Assembly (NCBI RefSeq): GCF_009933175.1
Contig: NZ_MAEJ01000001.1
Location: forward strand, 20,236-84,235
Reading direction: 5' to 3'
DNA length: 64,000 nucleotides
Source of the DNA: Candidatus Enterococcus huntleyi
GTDB taxonomy: Bacteria; Bacillota; Bacilli; Lactobacillales; Enterococcaceae
In this document: piece after piece, positions 8,015 to 18,186 of the stretch
How the letters are laid out: each line of letters begins with the position of its first letter
Numbering within the stretch: the first letter of the stretch is position 1
The notes under the pieces: model-generated
Told to the model about the DNA's origin: nothing
The model's input: only the letters and a program-made list of their open reading frames with translations
The model's database searches: none
Program-made: the position numbers and the translations under genes

Positions 8015-8585
8015 GTCTATTCTGAAGAAAATCAGGCTAAGAATAACCAAAAGGACTAGGGCTCAGTAAGCTATTGAAAATAGGAGAGATTGGTTTGTGG
8101 AACTATAAAAGGAGGTAGAAAATAGGAAGAAGTATCGAGATGTTTAGGGAAATAGGGCGAACAAGTCTTAGTGAGATGGGTAGAAAGCTGAGGCAGAATA
8201 GTTTGCGAAAAAATTTGAGGAAATGATTATTTTCAAAAAAACAAAAGATTGTTTGCGTATGTAAGTGATGAGAGGGCATGAAATAAAGTCGTTAAAGTAG
8301 AGGAGGATTTCTAAAAAAGAGGACGAAGAGAAGAAGCGAGGAGCGATTTCGGTGGTTACAGCGCTAGGTTTCTCGAAATGAGAACAGGCATAAGGAGGGA
8401 AGCTGATTTGACAGAGCATGTAACTTTTATAAAATAGTAAAAATAAACTTTCGAGCTATTTAGTGAGCGTCTGCAAAATTGACCAGAATAAACAGGGGAA
8501 ACAAGCCTGGTGAGTAAGCAGGAAAAAGCTGAGAGCAGGAACGTTAAATGGCACTGTTTTATAGAGTTCTGGCAACGGGTATAGC
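8015..8585. other. Purine-rich non-coding stretch before comGA
   Basis: About 570 bp with no supportable gene. The plus strand is conspicuously rich in A and G, with repeated GGAG, GAAGA and AGGAGG-like strings. The only longer open frames are a 28-codon plus-strand frame at 8140 without a placed ribosome site and a minus-strand frame of biased composition. It may be a long untranslated leader of the comG operon. No ComX-type TACGAATA box was found. Confidence 0.5.
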
Positions 8586-9542
8586 ATGATTCAACAGTTA
8601 TCAGATGAATTAGTGATAGAAGGAAAAATAAAGCAGGTGCAAGATGTCTATGTGTTACCGAAGGGTCAAGAATATCAAATTATCTATCGAAGAAATGATC
8701 AATGGCAGGTACAGCAGCAGATTGAGGAGTCTCTCGCAGAACAGTTGATTAGTCGCTTTAAATATTTAGGCCAAATGGACGTTGGAGAGCGACGGAAAGC
8801 TCAGTTGGGTGCCTGTACGTATCTTGTTAATGGTGAAGTGCAACGGTTGCGCATTTCCACAGTTGGAAATTATCGACAACAGGAAAGTCTGGTACTTAGA
8901 TTTCTACATGCATTTGGGGAAAGTCAGCTTTTATATTTCTGTCCAGAGGTGTTAGAAAAAATTCGAGAAGAGACGAATCGTCGAGGATTATATTTATTTG
9001 GCGGGCCTGTCGGTTCCGGTAAGACCACGCTAATGTATGCATTAGCCAAAAAAGTACATGCGCAAGTGATTACGATTGAAGATCCTGTAGAAATTGAAGA
9101 AGAACAATTCTTACAGCTGCAGATTAATCATAAAATTCAACAAGATTACGAAACGTTGATTAAGCTTTCGCTTAGACATCATCCTGATGTCTTAATTATC
9201 GGTGAAATAAGAGATCGACAGACGGCGTTGGCTGCTATTCGTGCGGCTTTGACGGGACATCGAGTCTATGCCACAATCCATGCCAAGAGTTTAACGGGAA
9301 TTAGAGAACGCTTGGAGGAACTTACTCAAGGACAAGCGACCGAGGAAATTGATAATTGCTTGAACGGAATTATCTATCAACGACTCCTTACAGATCACTC
9401 AGATTCATTAGTGAAGGGATTGGTTGCGTACCAGTTGTATCATTGCCAGCAAACGACTGCGATAGACTGGAATACACAACTGAAGGAATTGTATGAAGAA
9501 GGGCGAGTTGATGAGGAAACCTACAAAATGGAAGAAGAATAA
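8586..9542 (+). CDS. comGA: Competence pilus assembly ATPase
   Basis: A 318-residue GspE/PilB-family traffic ATPase that powers assembly of the transformation pilus. Walker A GGPVGSGKTT is at residues 139-148, the Asp box contains TIEDPVEIEE, Walker B is DVLIIGEIRD, and the His box is ATIHAKS. It lacks the long amino-terminal domain of secretion ATPases, as usual for ComGA. The ATG has only a weak ribosome site (ACGGG), so translation may be low or conditional. It is the first gene of a complete seven-gene comG operon. Confidence 0.93.
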   Translation: MIQQLSDELVIEGKIKQVQDVYVLPKGQEYQIIYRRNDQWQVQQQIEESLAEQLISRFKYLGQMDVGERRKAQLGACTYLVNGEVQRLRISTVGNYRQQESLVLRFLHAFGESQLLYFCPEVLEKIREETNRRGLYLFGGPVGSGKTTLMYALAKKVHAQVITIEDPVEIEEEQFLQLQINHKIQQDYETLIKLSLRHHPDVLIIGEIRDRQTALAAIRAALTGHRVYATIHAKSLTGIRERLEELTQGQATEEIDNCLNGIIYQRLLTDHSDSLVKGLVAYQLYHCQQTTAIDWNTQLKELYEEGRVDEETYKMEEE

Positions 9543-10539
9543 GCGCAGCCAACAACAACTTTTTTTACTGTTTTTTTCTGAGCTCCTCCAAAATGGTTTT
9601 AGTATCCAAGAAGCGTTACATTTTATCCAAAAAATGAACCAATTTCCCAATATTTTATTGGAACAATTCCAAGTGAACTTGAATGAGGGACAGAGCTTAG
9701 CGGCATGCTTTACTGATGCCGAATTCAATGCTCAACAAATCGTCCAAATTGAGTTGGCACAAGTTCACGGCAATTTTGTGAGTACGCTGCGCTCAATGGC
9801 TACTCAAATGAATTTACTGGAAACACAACGGAAAAACTTTCTTAAGCTATGTAGTTATCCAGCGTTGTTATTATTCTTTATGACCGGCGTGCTTGTTGGC
9901 ATGCGTCAGGTTCTTTTACCCCAGCTTTTGTTATCTGAGATGGTGGATAAAAATCATTTGGGGATTCAATTTATTGAGAAAGGACCGATTTATTTTGGTT
10001 TGTTTTTTCTACTAATAGGAATAATCGCTGTAGTTTTTCATTTATTAATGCATCGGCGTACAGCTCTTCAAAAGGCTAAATTCTATAGTCGTCTATGGGG
10101 AATTGGTGCGTTCTATAGAAGCTATCTTTCAGCGTATGTCTCGTTAGAATGGGGTAAATTATTTCAAGAAGGATTGGAGTTAAAGCAGATTATTGAATGC
10201 ATGGCAGTCACCAAAGAGGGAAGTGTAATGCAGGAGCTGGCAGATGATTTGAAAAGTGCTCTTCAACAAGGTAAGCCACTAGCTAAACAATTAGAAGAGT
10301 ACCTGTTTTTGACAAAAGAGATGAGTCGTATTGTTATTCAAGGAGAGGCTAAAGGGAAATTAGGGGAGGAACTACTTTTCTATAGTGCATTTATGTGGCG
10401 CGAATTTTTCAAGAAAGTCGAGCGTTCATTGCAATGGATTCAGCCGATTATATTTTTAGTGATTGCCGTATTAATCGTTAGTATTTATGGAGCAATGTTA
10501 TTACCAATTTATGGGAATATGGAAGGGGTGTACAAATGA
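9493..10539 (+). CDS. comGB: Competence pilus platform membrane protein
   Basis: A 348-residue GspF/PilC-family inner-membrane platform protein. It has a basic amino terminus, two cytoplasmic helical domains and hydrophobic segments at about 120-140, 165-190 and 315-340. It recruits ComGA and feeds pseudopilins into the pilus. The ATG at 9493 has AAGGA five bases upstream. An alternative ATG at 9511 also has a purine-rich site, so the start is uncertain by six codons. It overlaps comGA by about 50 bp and touches comGC. Confidence 0.9.
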   Translation: MKKGELMRKPTKWKKNKRSQQQLFLLFFSELLQNGFSIQEALHFIQKMNQFPNILLEQFQVNLNEGQSLAACFTDAEFNAQQIVQIELAQVHGNFVSTLRSMATQMNLLETQRKNFLKLCSYPALLLFFMTGVLVGMRQVLLPQLLLSEMVDKNHLGIQFIEKGPIYFGLFFLLIGIIAVVFHLLMHRRTALQKAKFYSRLWGIGAFYRSYLSAYVSLEWGKLFQEGLELKQIIECMAVTKEGSVMQELADDLKSALQQGKPLAKQLEEYLFLTKEMSRIVIQGEAKGKLGEELLFYSAFMWREFFKKVERSLQWIQPIIFLVIAVLIVSIYGAMLLPIYGNMEGVYK

Positions 10540-10832
10540 TAACAAGTTTGAAAAAAAATATGTATAGAGGATTTACATTAATAGAAATGCTCATTGTATT
10601 GCTGATCATTAGTGTTTTAATTCTCTTATTTGTCCCTAATTTATCTAAGCATAGAGACACGGTAAATGAAGAGAGTAATCAGGCGATTGTCAAAGTTGTC
10701 GAAACGCAAATGGAGCTATATTCGATTGAAAAGGATAGTGCGGTACCAGATACCGAAACTTTACTGAAGGAGGGTTATATCACCAAAGACCAGAAAGAGA
10801 AATATGATAAATTGCATGAGGTAACACCGTGA
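10536..10832 (+). CDS. comGC: Major competence pseudopilin
   Basis: A 98-residue type IV-like pilin, the main subunit of the DNA-uptake pilus. The class III leader ends at G12, giving the prepilin peptidase site G/FTLIEM with the glutamate at mature position 5. A 20-residue hydrophobic helix and a short carboxy domain follow. It overlaps comGB by 4 bp (ATGA). The prepilin peptidase ComC is not in this window. Confidence 0.93.
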   Translation: MITSLKKNMYRGFTLIEMLIVLLIISVLILLFVPNLSKHRDTVNEESNQAIVKVVETQMELYSIEKDSAVPDTETLLKEGYITKDQKEKYDKLHEVTP

Positions 10833-11272
10833 TCAGAAGGCAGCTGAAGGGTTTTACCCTGATTGAAACATTAATTGCCTTGATGGTGGTGACCAGTTTT
10901 GTTTTTATTCCGACCCTAGCCAGCGCACCATTGCAAAAAAAGATTGAGGTAGAACAATTTTTTACGACTTTAGAGAAGCGGGTATTAGCTAGCCAACAAG
11001 CAGCCATTACAGGGATGCTGCCGTCGGAGGTTCAGATAAGTGCGCATTCTATTTATTTTCGAACGATGATCTCAACGGGGATTAAATGGGCAAATTTAGA
11101 GATTCCTAAAGAGTTAATCTATACGGGAACGCCAAAAATCGTCTTTGCGATGAACTCAGGTAATAATAGTAGCTTGAAAAAAATGAGCTTTTACTGGCAG
11201 GCGGAAAATAAAGTGATTAGCTATCAGTTTCAGTTGGGAAGTGGCCGGTATATTAAAAAAATCGCAGAATAA
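10829..11272 (+). CDS. comGD: Minor competence pseudopilin ComGD
   Basis: A 147-residue minor pseudopilin with the leader MIRRQLKG cleaved before FTLIETL, followed by a hydrophobic helix and a beta-rich carboxy domain. A GTG start overlaps the comGC stop (GTGA), typical of the tightly packed comG operon. It is thought to prime pilus assembly with the other minor pilins. Confidence 0.88.
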   Translation: MIRRQLKGFTLIETLIALMVVTSFVFIPTLASAPLQKKIEVEQFFTTLEKRVLASQQAAITGMLPSEVQISAHSIYFRTMISTGIKWANLEIPKELIYTGTPKIVFAMNSGNNSSLKKMSFYWQAENKVISYQFQLGSGRYIKKIAE

Positions 11273-11570
11273 AGGCTATATTCTATTTGAAGCGATTCTT
11301 TCCTTTATTGTCTTTTCAACGATTATCTTATCCTTTGTTTATGCAGAAAGCTTACTGATGCAAAGAGGGAAGGCACAAATGCGTACAGTTGAGCTGTGTC
11401 GTGTTTTATATGAAGAAACGAGGGATTATCGCTTTCATCAAGGAGAGAAGGAGCGAGAAAAAAACTTTTCTAGACAATACCAAGTAAGTATACAGCAGAG
11501 TGCTTCTTATCAGTCCGCACAAATAATTGCTGGGGAGGAGCAATTGTTGATTGAATCAAAAAATCCATAA
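11241..11570 (+). CDS. comGE: Minor competence pseudopilin ComGE
   Basis: A 109-residue minor pilin-like protein. A GTG start at 11241 lies within comGD and overlaps it by 32 bp. A divergent prepilin site NKG/YILFEAI with glutamate at mature position 5 precedes a hydrophobic helix. Sequence conservation in ComGE is low, so the name rests mainly on position and on the prepilin signature. Confidence 0.8.
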   Translation: MAGILKKSQNKGYILFEAILSFIVFSTIILSFVYAESLLMQRGKAQMRTVELCRVLYEETRDYRFHQGEKEREKNFSRQYQVSIQQSASYQSAQIIAGEEQLLIESKNP

Positions 11571-11982
11571 ATCATACTCGGGTTTTACTTTATTAGAATG
11601 CTTAATTGCTTTGATTGTTTTGAGTGGGTTGTTTCTTCTCATCGGACCCTTTATCCAGATTACTCAGGAAACACATCAGCAACTGCAACAGACAAAGGAA
11701 AAAGAGTGGGAAATATTTCTTGTCCAGCTGGAGTATGAATTACAGGAGGATCTGTTTGTAAAAGTTGAAGGGGATACCTTCTATTTGAAAAATTCTACGG
11801 GTGGCGATGTCCTAATTGAACCCTATCAACACTTAATTCGTAAAAAAGAAAATGGCGGCCATCAACCTATGCTAACGGAAGTTGCGACATTTAAGGCGAA
11901 ACAAGAGAATAAACAGATTCGATTGGAGGTGGTGTTTTTAGATGGACACAAACACTGGGGTCAATGGGAAATTCCAGAATAA
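11551..11982 (+). CDS. comGF: Minor competence pseudopilin ComGF
   Basis: A 143-residue ComGF-family protein with the prepilin site SG/FTLLEC at G11 and a hydrophobic helix. The extracellular domain ends with the HKHWGQWEIPE strand common to ComGF. The likely start is the TTG at 11551, about ten bases after GGGGAGGAG, overlapping comGE by 20 bp. Start choice is the main uncertainty. Confidence 0.83.
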   Translation: MNQKIHKSYSGFTLLECLIALIVLSGLFLLIGPFIQITQETHQQLQQTKEKEWEIFLVQLEYELQEDLFVKVEGDTFYLKNSTGGDVLIEPYQHLIRKKENGGHQPMLTEVATFKAKQENKQIRLEVVFLDGHKHWGQWEIPE

Positions 11983-12358
11983 ACAGCATGGAGGGATTTT
12001 CCTTTCTGTTCTACTATTTTTTAGTCTAACCACTAGTTTACTCATTCTTATTTTAGAAGATGAAAAGTTAACAAGTGATTTTACGATTCGTACCACCAAT
12101 CTGTATTATGCAAAAACCATGAAAGAATTATTCTTGATTGATTACTACCAGCAATCCGCAGACTCAAAAACAGTGGATAAAACAACAGACGAACAAAGCA
12201 TCGGACTAGTAGCGGAAGAACCTTCTGAAAAGGGAAAACGTCTCTATAATAAAGGGGAACTGACCTATCAAATAGTTGCCGAAAAGATCAACATCACGAT
12301 AAAAATAGATGGGAATTACTATAATTTTGAAGAGAAAGTACAACAGCCATCCACCTGA
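11942..12358 (+). CDS. comGG: ComGG-like competence pilus protein
   Basis: A 138-residue protein in the comGG position. A short basic leader ends near G18, before a hydrophobic helix (IFLSVLLFFSLTTSLLILIL). A hydrophilic domain with the YNKGELTYQI strand follows. It lacks a strict prepilin motif, as is common for ComGG. It overlaps comGF by 41 bp in another frame. Naming rests on operon order and architecture. Confidence 0.75.
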   Translation: MDTNTGVNGKFQNKQHGGIFLSVLLFFSLTTSLLILILEDEKLTSDFTIRTTNLYYAKTMKELFLIDYYQQSADSKTVDKTTDEQSIGLVAEEPSEKGKRLYNKGELTYQIVAEKINITIKIDGNYYNFEEKVQQPST

Positions 12359-12381
12359 TATTGTTAAAATGGATGGGCTGT
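12343..12381 (+). terminator. Hairpin at the end of the comG operon
   Basis: ACAGCCATCCA (12343-12353) pairs with TGGATGGGCTGT (12370-12381) with one bulge. It overlaps the comGG stop. There is no immediate T run, so termination strength is uncertain. Confidence 0.55.
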
Positions 12382-12483
12382 GTAAGCAATTTTTAGACCG
12401 TTAAACTGACTAACAGCTTTCGCAAACTATAGAGTTTTTTGCTAGAATAGTATATAGTAATGAGCAGAGAGCGAGGGATAAAC

Positions 12484-13203
12484 ATGGGGTTTTTCGGAAA
12501 TATTGATTTCAATTCATTATCTGCTACTGATCAGGCTATTTATCATTATATGAGTAGCAACGTGGATAAGGTTCCTTATATGCGGTTGAGAGATATTGCG
12601 AAAGAATCTCATACTTCGGCTTCTTCGGTGATGCGTCTGATTCGTAAACTGGGGTATGAGAGCTATACAGAATTTCGTAGCCAGTTTAGTATTGAGTCGG
12701 TTGAAAGTGATCGATTTGATGATGCCTTGAATATACTGAGTAGAAATCATTTTCCGCGAAATGTTGAGAGCAAATTGAATCAGATCGTTGAACGTATCCA
12801 GTATTGTGAGAATATTATTTTCTTTGGGATTGGTGCTTCGGGGTCCATTTGTGAGTATGCAGCGAGACGGTTTGCTTCTATTGGGTATAATAGCTTTGCG
12901 CTCATTGATCATACGTATCCAATTATGTCGAAACTGAAGAATACCAGTGATAATATTTTAGTTACGCTATCGGTGTCGGGAATGACCACTGAGGTTGTGG
13001 AAGTTGCTAATGGATTTCGGAATAAAGATGATTTTGTGACAGTAGCTATTACGGCAGATATTAATTCTACGCTGGCTAAAATGTCAGATTTTGTATTAGA
13101 TTATCACGTAGATATCAGGCGTGTAAGAAAACATGAAGATTTAACGAGTCAGATTCCTTGTATCTTCTTGATTGAGCAGTTAGCCAATCGTTTACAGGAA
13201 TAG
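12484..13203 (+). CDS. RpiR-family transcriptional regulator (HTH + SIS)
   Basis: A 239-residue regulator. An amino-terminal HTH_6 domain (about 1-77, with SHTSASSVMRLIRKLGY as recognition region) is joined to a sugar isomerase (SIS) domain at about 110-235 (FFGIGASGSICEYAARRF and VTLSVSGMTTEVVE). SIS domains bind phosphosugars. The start at 12484 follows GAGGGA; an earlier in-frame ATG at 12460 has no ribosome site. It precedes the GH1-GH3 pair and is the probable phospho-beta-glucoside-sensing regulator of that pair. It is separated from them by a strong terminator, so it is transcribed on its own. Confidence 0.88.
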   Translation: MGFFGNIDFNSLSATDQAIYHYMSSNVDKVPYMRLRDIAKESHTSASSVMRLIRKLGYESYTEFRSQFSIESVESDRFDDALNILSRNHFPRNVESKLNQIVERIQYCENIIFFGIGASGSICEYAARRFASIGYNSFALIDHTYPIMSKLKNTSDNILVTLSVSGMTTEVVEVANGFRNKDDFVTVAITADINSTLAKMSDFVLDYHVDIRRVRKHEDLTSQIPCIFLIEQLANRLQE

Positions 13204-13220
13204 TAAATGAAAAATAGGTA

Positions 13221-13265
13221 AGCATCACAGTTGGTACAACTTGTACCAATGTGATGCTTTTTTCT
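13221..13265 (+). terminator. Strong terminator after the rpiR-type gene
   Basis: A long stem: AGCATCAC pairs with GTGATGCT (13251-13258) around an inner TTGGTACAA/TTGTACCAA helix, followed by seven T. The inner core resembles that of the terminator after the GH3 gene. Confidence 0.9.
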
Positions 13266-13295
13266 ATTTGGTTGATTGGTAACCAGAGTGCTTAA

Positions 13296-14804
<1,509 letters not shown>

Positions 14805-14806
14805 TT

Positions 14807-16924
14807 ATGGAAATTGAAAAGTTAAAGCAACGATTACTAAGTCTTTCTCTTGAAGAAAAAGTAGGACAATTGGTTCAAGTGACTCCTGATTTTTTTGGTA
14901 ATAAAGGTGAAATCACGGGGCCATTGGGACAAAAAATTGCTGATTCGACACGTTATCAGATTGGTTCAGTGTTAGGGACTCATCGTGCAGCAGAGGTCAA
15001 ACAAATTCAGGCTGATTATTTGGCGCATAGCAAACACCAAATTCCGCTCTTGTTTATGGCGGATGTGATTCATGGATATGAAACAATTTTTCCAATTCCT
15101 TTAGCTTTAGCATCTTCTTTTGATGAGGAATTAATCGAAAGAGTCGCACAGAATTCGGCAGTGGAAGCTGCTAGTGAAGGGATACATGTAACTTTTTCAC
15201 CGATGGCTGATTACGTCAAGGATCCACGATGGGGAAGAGTGCTAGAAAGTAATGGCGAGGATCCTCGTCTATCTACGGCATTAACGAAAGCTTATGTTCG
15301 AGGATATCAAGGCGATGATTTGAAAAAGGAAACGAGTTTAGCTGCTTGTGTTAAACACTTCATTGGGTATGGAGCTGCTGAAGGCGGTAGGGACTATAAC
15401 ACCGTTGATATTTCAGATGTTGAATTGCATCAAAATTATCTACCGGCTTTTGAAGGAGCCATCTCAGCTGGCGTTCAACTGGTGATGACTTCATTTAATA
15501 GCGTGCATGGCGTTCCGGTGACGGCTAACAAAGCATTGATACAATCTGTTTTACGTGGGAAATTGAGATTTGATGGAGTTTTGATATCAGACTGGGCGGC
15601 TATTGCGGAATTAAAAAATCATCGAGTTGCTCAGACGTCACGCGATGCTGCAAAGAAAGCCTTTGATGCATCCGTCGATATTGATATGATGACCGACTGT
15701 TATTCGGAAGAGTTGGCTGCAATCGTGGAAGAAAATCACTTGATGCCACAGTTAGATGCTGCAGTTTGGCGGATCTTATTACTAAAAAATGAATTAGGTT
15801 TATTCGAAAATCCTTATCGTGGTTTAGAAAACAAGGTTGATAAGGACCAACTGAAAGTAGAGGCATTTGAAGTAGCGACTCGCTCAGCCGTTCTTTTGAA
15901 AAATGAAGCGATTCTTCCGTTAAAAAAAGAAGACAAGCTGTTAGTCGTCGGCACAAAAGCGGCGACCACAGATGTCTTAGGTGCTTGGTCATGGATTGGT
16001 GATTCAGATACGGCTATTTCATTAGCAGCAGGTTTAGAAAAAGAGTGTTCAGCAATTGAAATCATTGCTATTGACGATGAAAAAACTGACTGGTCTAAAA
16101 TAAAATTGGCCGCTCATGCAGCCGAAAAAGTCGTAATCGCAGTTGGAGAAGATAGTCAAGAAGCGGGTGAGGCTGCAAGTCGGGCCAAGTTAAATTTATC
16201 AGCCATCGAACAAGAGTTGATTGATGTCATTTCTCACGAGAATAGCGAAAGTATCTTGGTGACGTTCAGCGGACGACCACTAGTATTGACGGATGTTGAA
16301 GAAAAAGTTAAAGCGATTGTAGTAGCTTGGTTCTTAGGTAACCAAACTGGGACAGCTTTGGCAGCTCTTTTAACAGGGCAGAAAAATTTCAGTGGTCATT
16401 TACCAATGAGCTTCCCTAGAAGCGTCGGTCAATTGCCTTATTCCTACCAAGAAATGTCTACGGGTAGACCAATGACTGAGGAAAATGCTGATCAGAAATA
16501 TATTTCTCGTTATTTAGACGAAGAGAATAGTCCGCTTTACGCGTTTGGTCACGGACTATCTTATAGTGCGTTTACCTATAGTGAATTGCGCGTTTCGACG
16601 GATGAATTACGTAGTGGTTGTGAGCTGGAATTATCGTTTGAAGTCACAAACGAATCAGAGTTGGCAGGTTATGCATTACCGCAAATTTATTTTACAGATG
16701 AATATACAGAAGTGATTCGACCGAAACGAGAGCTATTAGCTTGGCAACAGGTTCAGCTGGATTGCGGAGAAACGAAAACTATTCATTTTACCATTCGACC
16801 TGAAGACTTGGCATATGTTCACAGTGATTTATCACGTACCACTGATCCTGGCGAGTTTCGTTTTTATTTGGCTAAGAGCGCGCTAGATATAGTATCTGCC
16901 GTATCTGTTACCTATGTAGAGTAA
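14807..16924 (+). CDS. GH3 beta-glucosidase, cytoplasmic
   Basis: A 705-residue family GH3 glycosidase with the usual order: a TIM barrel (about 1-330), an alpha/beta sandwich (about 350-560) and a fibronectin-type III-like tail (about 600-705). The nucleophile is D262 in ISDWAA. Substrate-site blocks KHFIGYG, PRWGRVLES and EDPRL are present. It has no signal peptide, so it acts on imported oligosaccharides. It is translated directly after the GH1 gene. Exact specificity (gluco, xylo or mixed) cannot be fixed from sequence; beta-glucoside context favours beta-glucosidase. Confidence 0.88.
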   Translation: MEIEKLKQRLLSLSLEEKVGQLVQVTPDFFGNKGEITGPLGQKIADSTRYQIGSVLGTHRAAEVKQIQADYLAHSKHQIPLLFMADVIHGYETIFPIPLALASSFDEELIERVAQNSAVEAASEGIHVTFSPMADYVKDPRWGRVLESNGEDPRLSTALTKAYVRGYQGDDLKKETSLAACVKHFIGYGAAEGGRDYNTVDISDVELHQNYLPAFEGAISAGVQLVMTSFNSVHGVPVTANKALIQSVLRGKLRFDGVLISDWAAIAELKNHRVAQTSRDAAKKAFDASVDIDMMTDCYSEELAAIVEENHLMPQLDAAVWRILLLKNELGLFENPYRGLENKVDKDQLKVEAFEVATRSAVLLKNEAILPLKKEDKLLVVGTKAATTDVLGAWSWIGDSDTAISLAAGLEKECSAIEIIAIDDEKTDWSKIKLAAHAAEKVVIAVGEDSQEAGEAASRAKLNLSAIEQELIDVISHENSESILVTFSGRPLVLTDVEEKVKAIVVAWFLGNQTGTALAALLTGQKNFSGHLPMSFPRSVGQLPYSYQEMSTGRPMTEENADQKYISRYLDEENSPLYAFGHGLSYSAFTYSELRVSTDELRSGCELELSFEVTNESELAGYALPQIYFTDEYTEVIRPKRELLAWQQVQLDCGETKTIHFTIRPEDLAYVHSDLSRTTDPGEFRFYLAKSALDIVSAVSVTYVE

Positions 16925-16940
16925 GAGGCAACAGCCTAAA

Positions 16941-16979
16941 AGTCGATCGGTGGTACAGCCTGTACCACCGTGACTGTTT
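16941..16979 (+). terminator. Terminator after the GH1-GH3 operon
   Basis: CGGTGGTACA (16948-16957) pairs perfectly with TGTACCACCG (16961-16970) across a three-base loop, with an outer AGTC/GACT helix and a TGTTTTGT tail. Confidence 0.8.
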
Positions 16980-17021
16980 TGTCAAAAGCGTGGTGTAACA
17001 TGCCAGACTGACGTGGGACTA

Positions 17022-17108
17022 TTGTTTTTGAAAACGTTTTTATTTATACTCTGTTTATAAATTAAAAAAGGATTCTTTTTATTAACTAAAAATAAAAACG
17101 TTTTTATT
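17022..17108 (+). promoter_or_regulatory. lacI-type promoter with two CG-centred operators
   Basis: TTGTTT (17022-17027) and TATACT (17045-17050) are 17 bp apart. AAAACGTTTT (17031-17040) sits in the spacer. An 18-bp palindrome AATAAAAACGTTTTTATT occupies 17091-17108, just before the ribosome site. The CG centres are 64 bp apart. Both look like LacI/GalR-family operators, so the regulator probably represses its own operon, possibly by looping. Confidence 0.8.
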
Positions 17109-17120
17109 TTGGAGGTAACT

Positions 17121-18125
17121 ATGAAAGAACGAGTAACAATTCGAGATGTTGCCCGGGAAGCCAATGTTTCAATAGCCACAGTCTCTAAGGCACTAAATGG
17201 CCTGGATGTCGTGAAACCCAAAACAATCGAAAAAGTAACAGAAGCGGCTAAAAAATTACATTACACACCGAACTTAATGGGTAAACAACTAAAAACTAAG
17301 ACGACAAAAATGATTGGGCTATATACACATACGACGACTGGACCTTATTTCAACACATTAATCGAAGCAATTGTTGAAGAGGCTGAAAAACATCAGTATG
17401 GCGTCAATGTTGTAATCTCTTCAGATAAGCAAGTGTTAACCTCTCATTTATTGGGAAATATGGTAGATGGCTTTATCGGATTTGAAGAGTTGATTGATGA
17501 AACATCACTAAGTACCATTCGGGCAGAAGGAATTAAAGCGGTTTTCGTGGATCGGAAAATTAAGGACGAGAGCATTAGTAGTGTCGTGTTTGATTCCCGT
17601 AAAGCTGGTCGGATAGCTACCCAACATTTGATAGATCGCGGCCATCAAAAAATCGGTTTTTTATTAGGACATGTCAATGTATATGACAGTGATGAACGGT
17701 ACAAAGGGTTTCGAGAAATCATGAAAGAGCAAAACTTGGCTGTAAATGATGATTGGGTTATTAGAGGACTGTTTGAAGAAAAAGAGAGTTACCTGAAAAT
17801 TAAAGAGTACTTGTTACAAGTACCGAAAGCACAATGGCCAACTGCTTGGTTAGCAGGGAATGATTTATCAGCTATCGGTGTGATTAAAGCCATCGAAGAA
17901 GTTGGGCTTATGGTACCTCAGGATTTTAGTGTCGTAGGATTTGATGATATTGAATTGCTAGGATATTTCAAACCGAGCATTACAACTGTCCAAAATCCGA
18001 TTCAAGAGCAAGGGAAACAAGCGGTTAAGGAACTACTTAGATTGATTGCTCATCAGAAAAAAGGCATGAATAAAGTTTTAGATTGCGGTTTGATTATACG
18101 AGAAACAACGAGTAACAATCAGTAA
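17121..18125 (+). CDS. LacI/GalR-family repressor
   Basis: A 334-residue repressor with an amino-terminal helix-turn-helix and hinge (VTIRDVAREANVSIATVSKALNG) and a periplasmic-binding-like effector domain (GLYTHTTTGPYFNTL, later VVGFDDIELLGYF and PSITTVQ). The start at 17121 follows GGAGGT by five bases; the in-frame TTG at 17109 lies inside that site and the operator. It heads an operon with the ABC importer, yesL and ROK kinase genes (61 bp to the next gene, no terminator). The operator palindromes upstream indicate autorepression. The effector is presumably the imported sugar or its phosphate. Confidence 0.9.
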   Translation: MKERVTIRDVAREANVSIATVSKALNGLDVVKPKTIEKVTEAAKKLHYTPNLMGKQLKTKTTKMIGLYTHTTTGPYFNTLIEAIVEEAEKHQYGVNVVISSDKQVLTSHLLGNMVDGFIGFEELIDETSLSTIRAEGIKAVFVDRKIKDESISSVVFDSRKAGRIATQHLIDRGHQKIGFLLGHVNVYDSDERYKGFREIMKEQNLAVNDDWVIRGLFEEKESYLKIKEYLLQVPKAQWPTAWLAGNDLSAIGVIKAIEEVGLMVPQDFSVVGFDDIELLGYFKPSITTVQNPIQEQGKQAVKELLRLIAHQKKGMNKVLDCGLIIRETTSNNQ

Positions 18126-18186
18126 ACAAGTAGCAATTATTGTAGTGGAAATGATGTAGGTCAAGGGATATAGAGGAGGAAAAAGG

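Noticed and set aside
8168..8419. An 83-codon minus-strand open frame
   Set aside because: It is a by-product of the purine-rich plus strand (Ser/Phe/Ile-rich translation) with no ribosome site and no recognisable domain.
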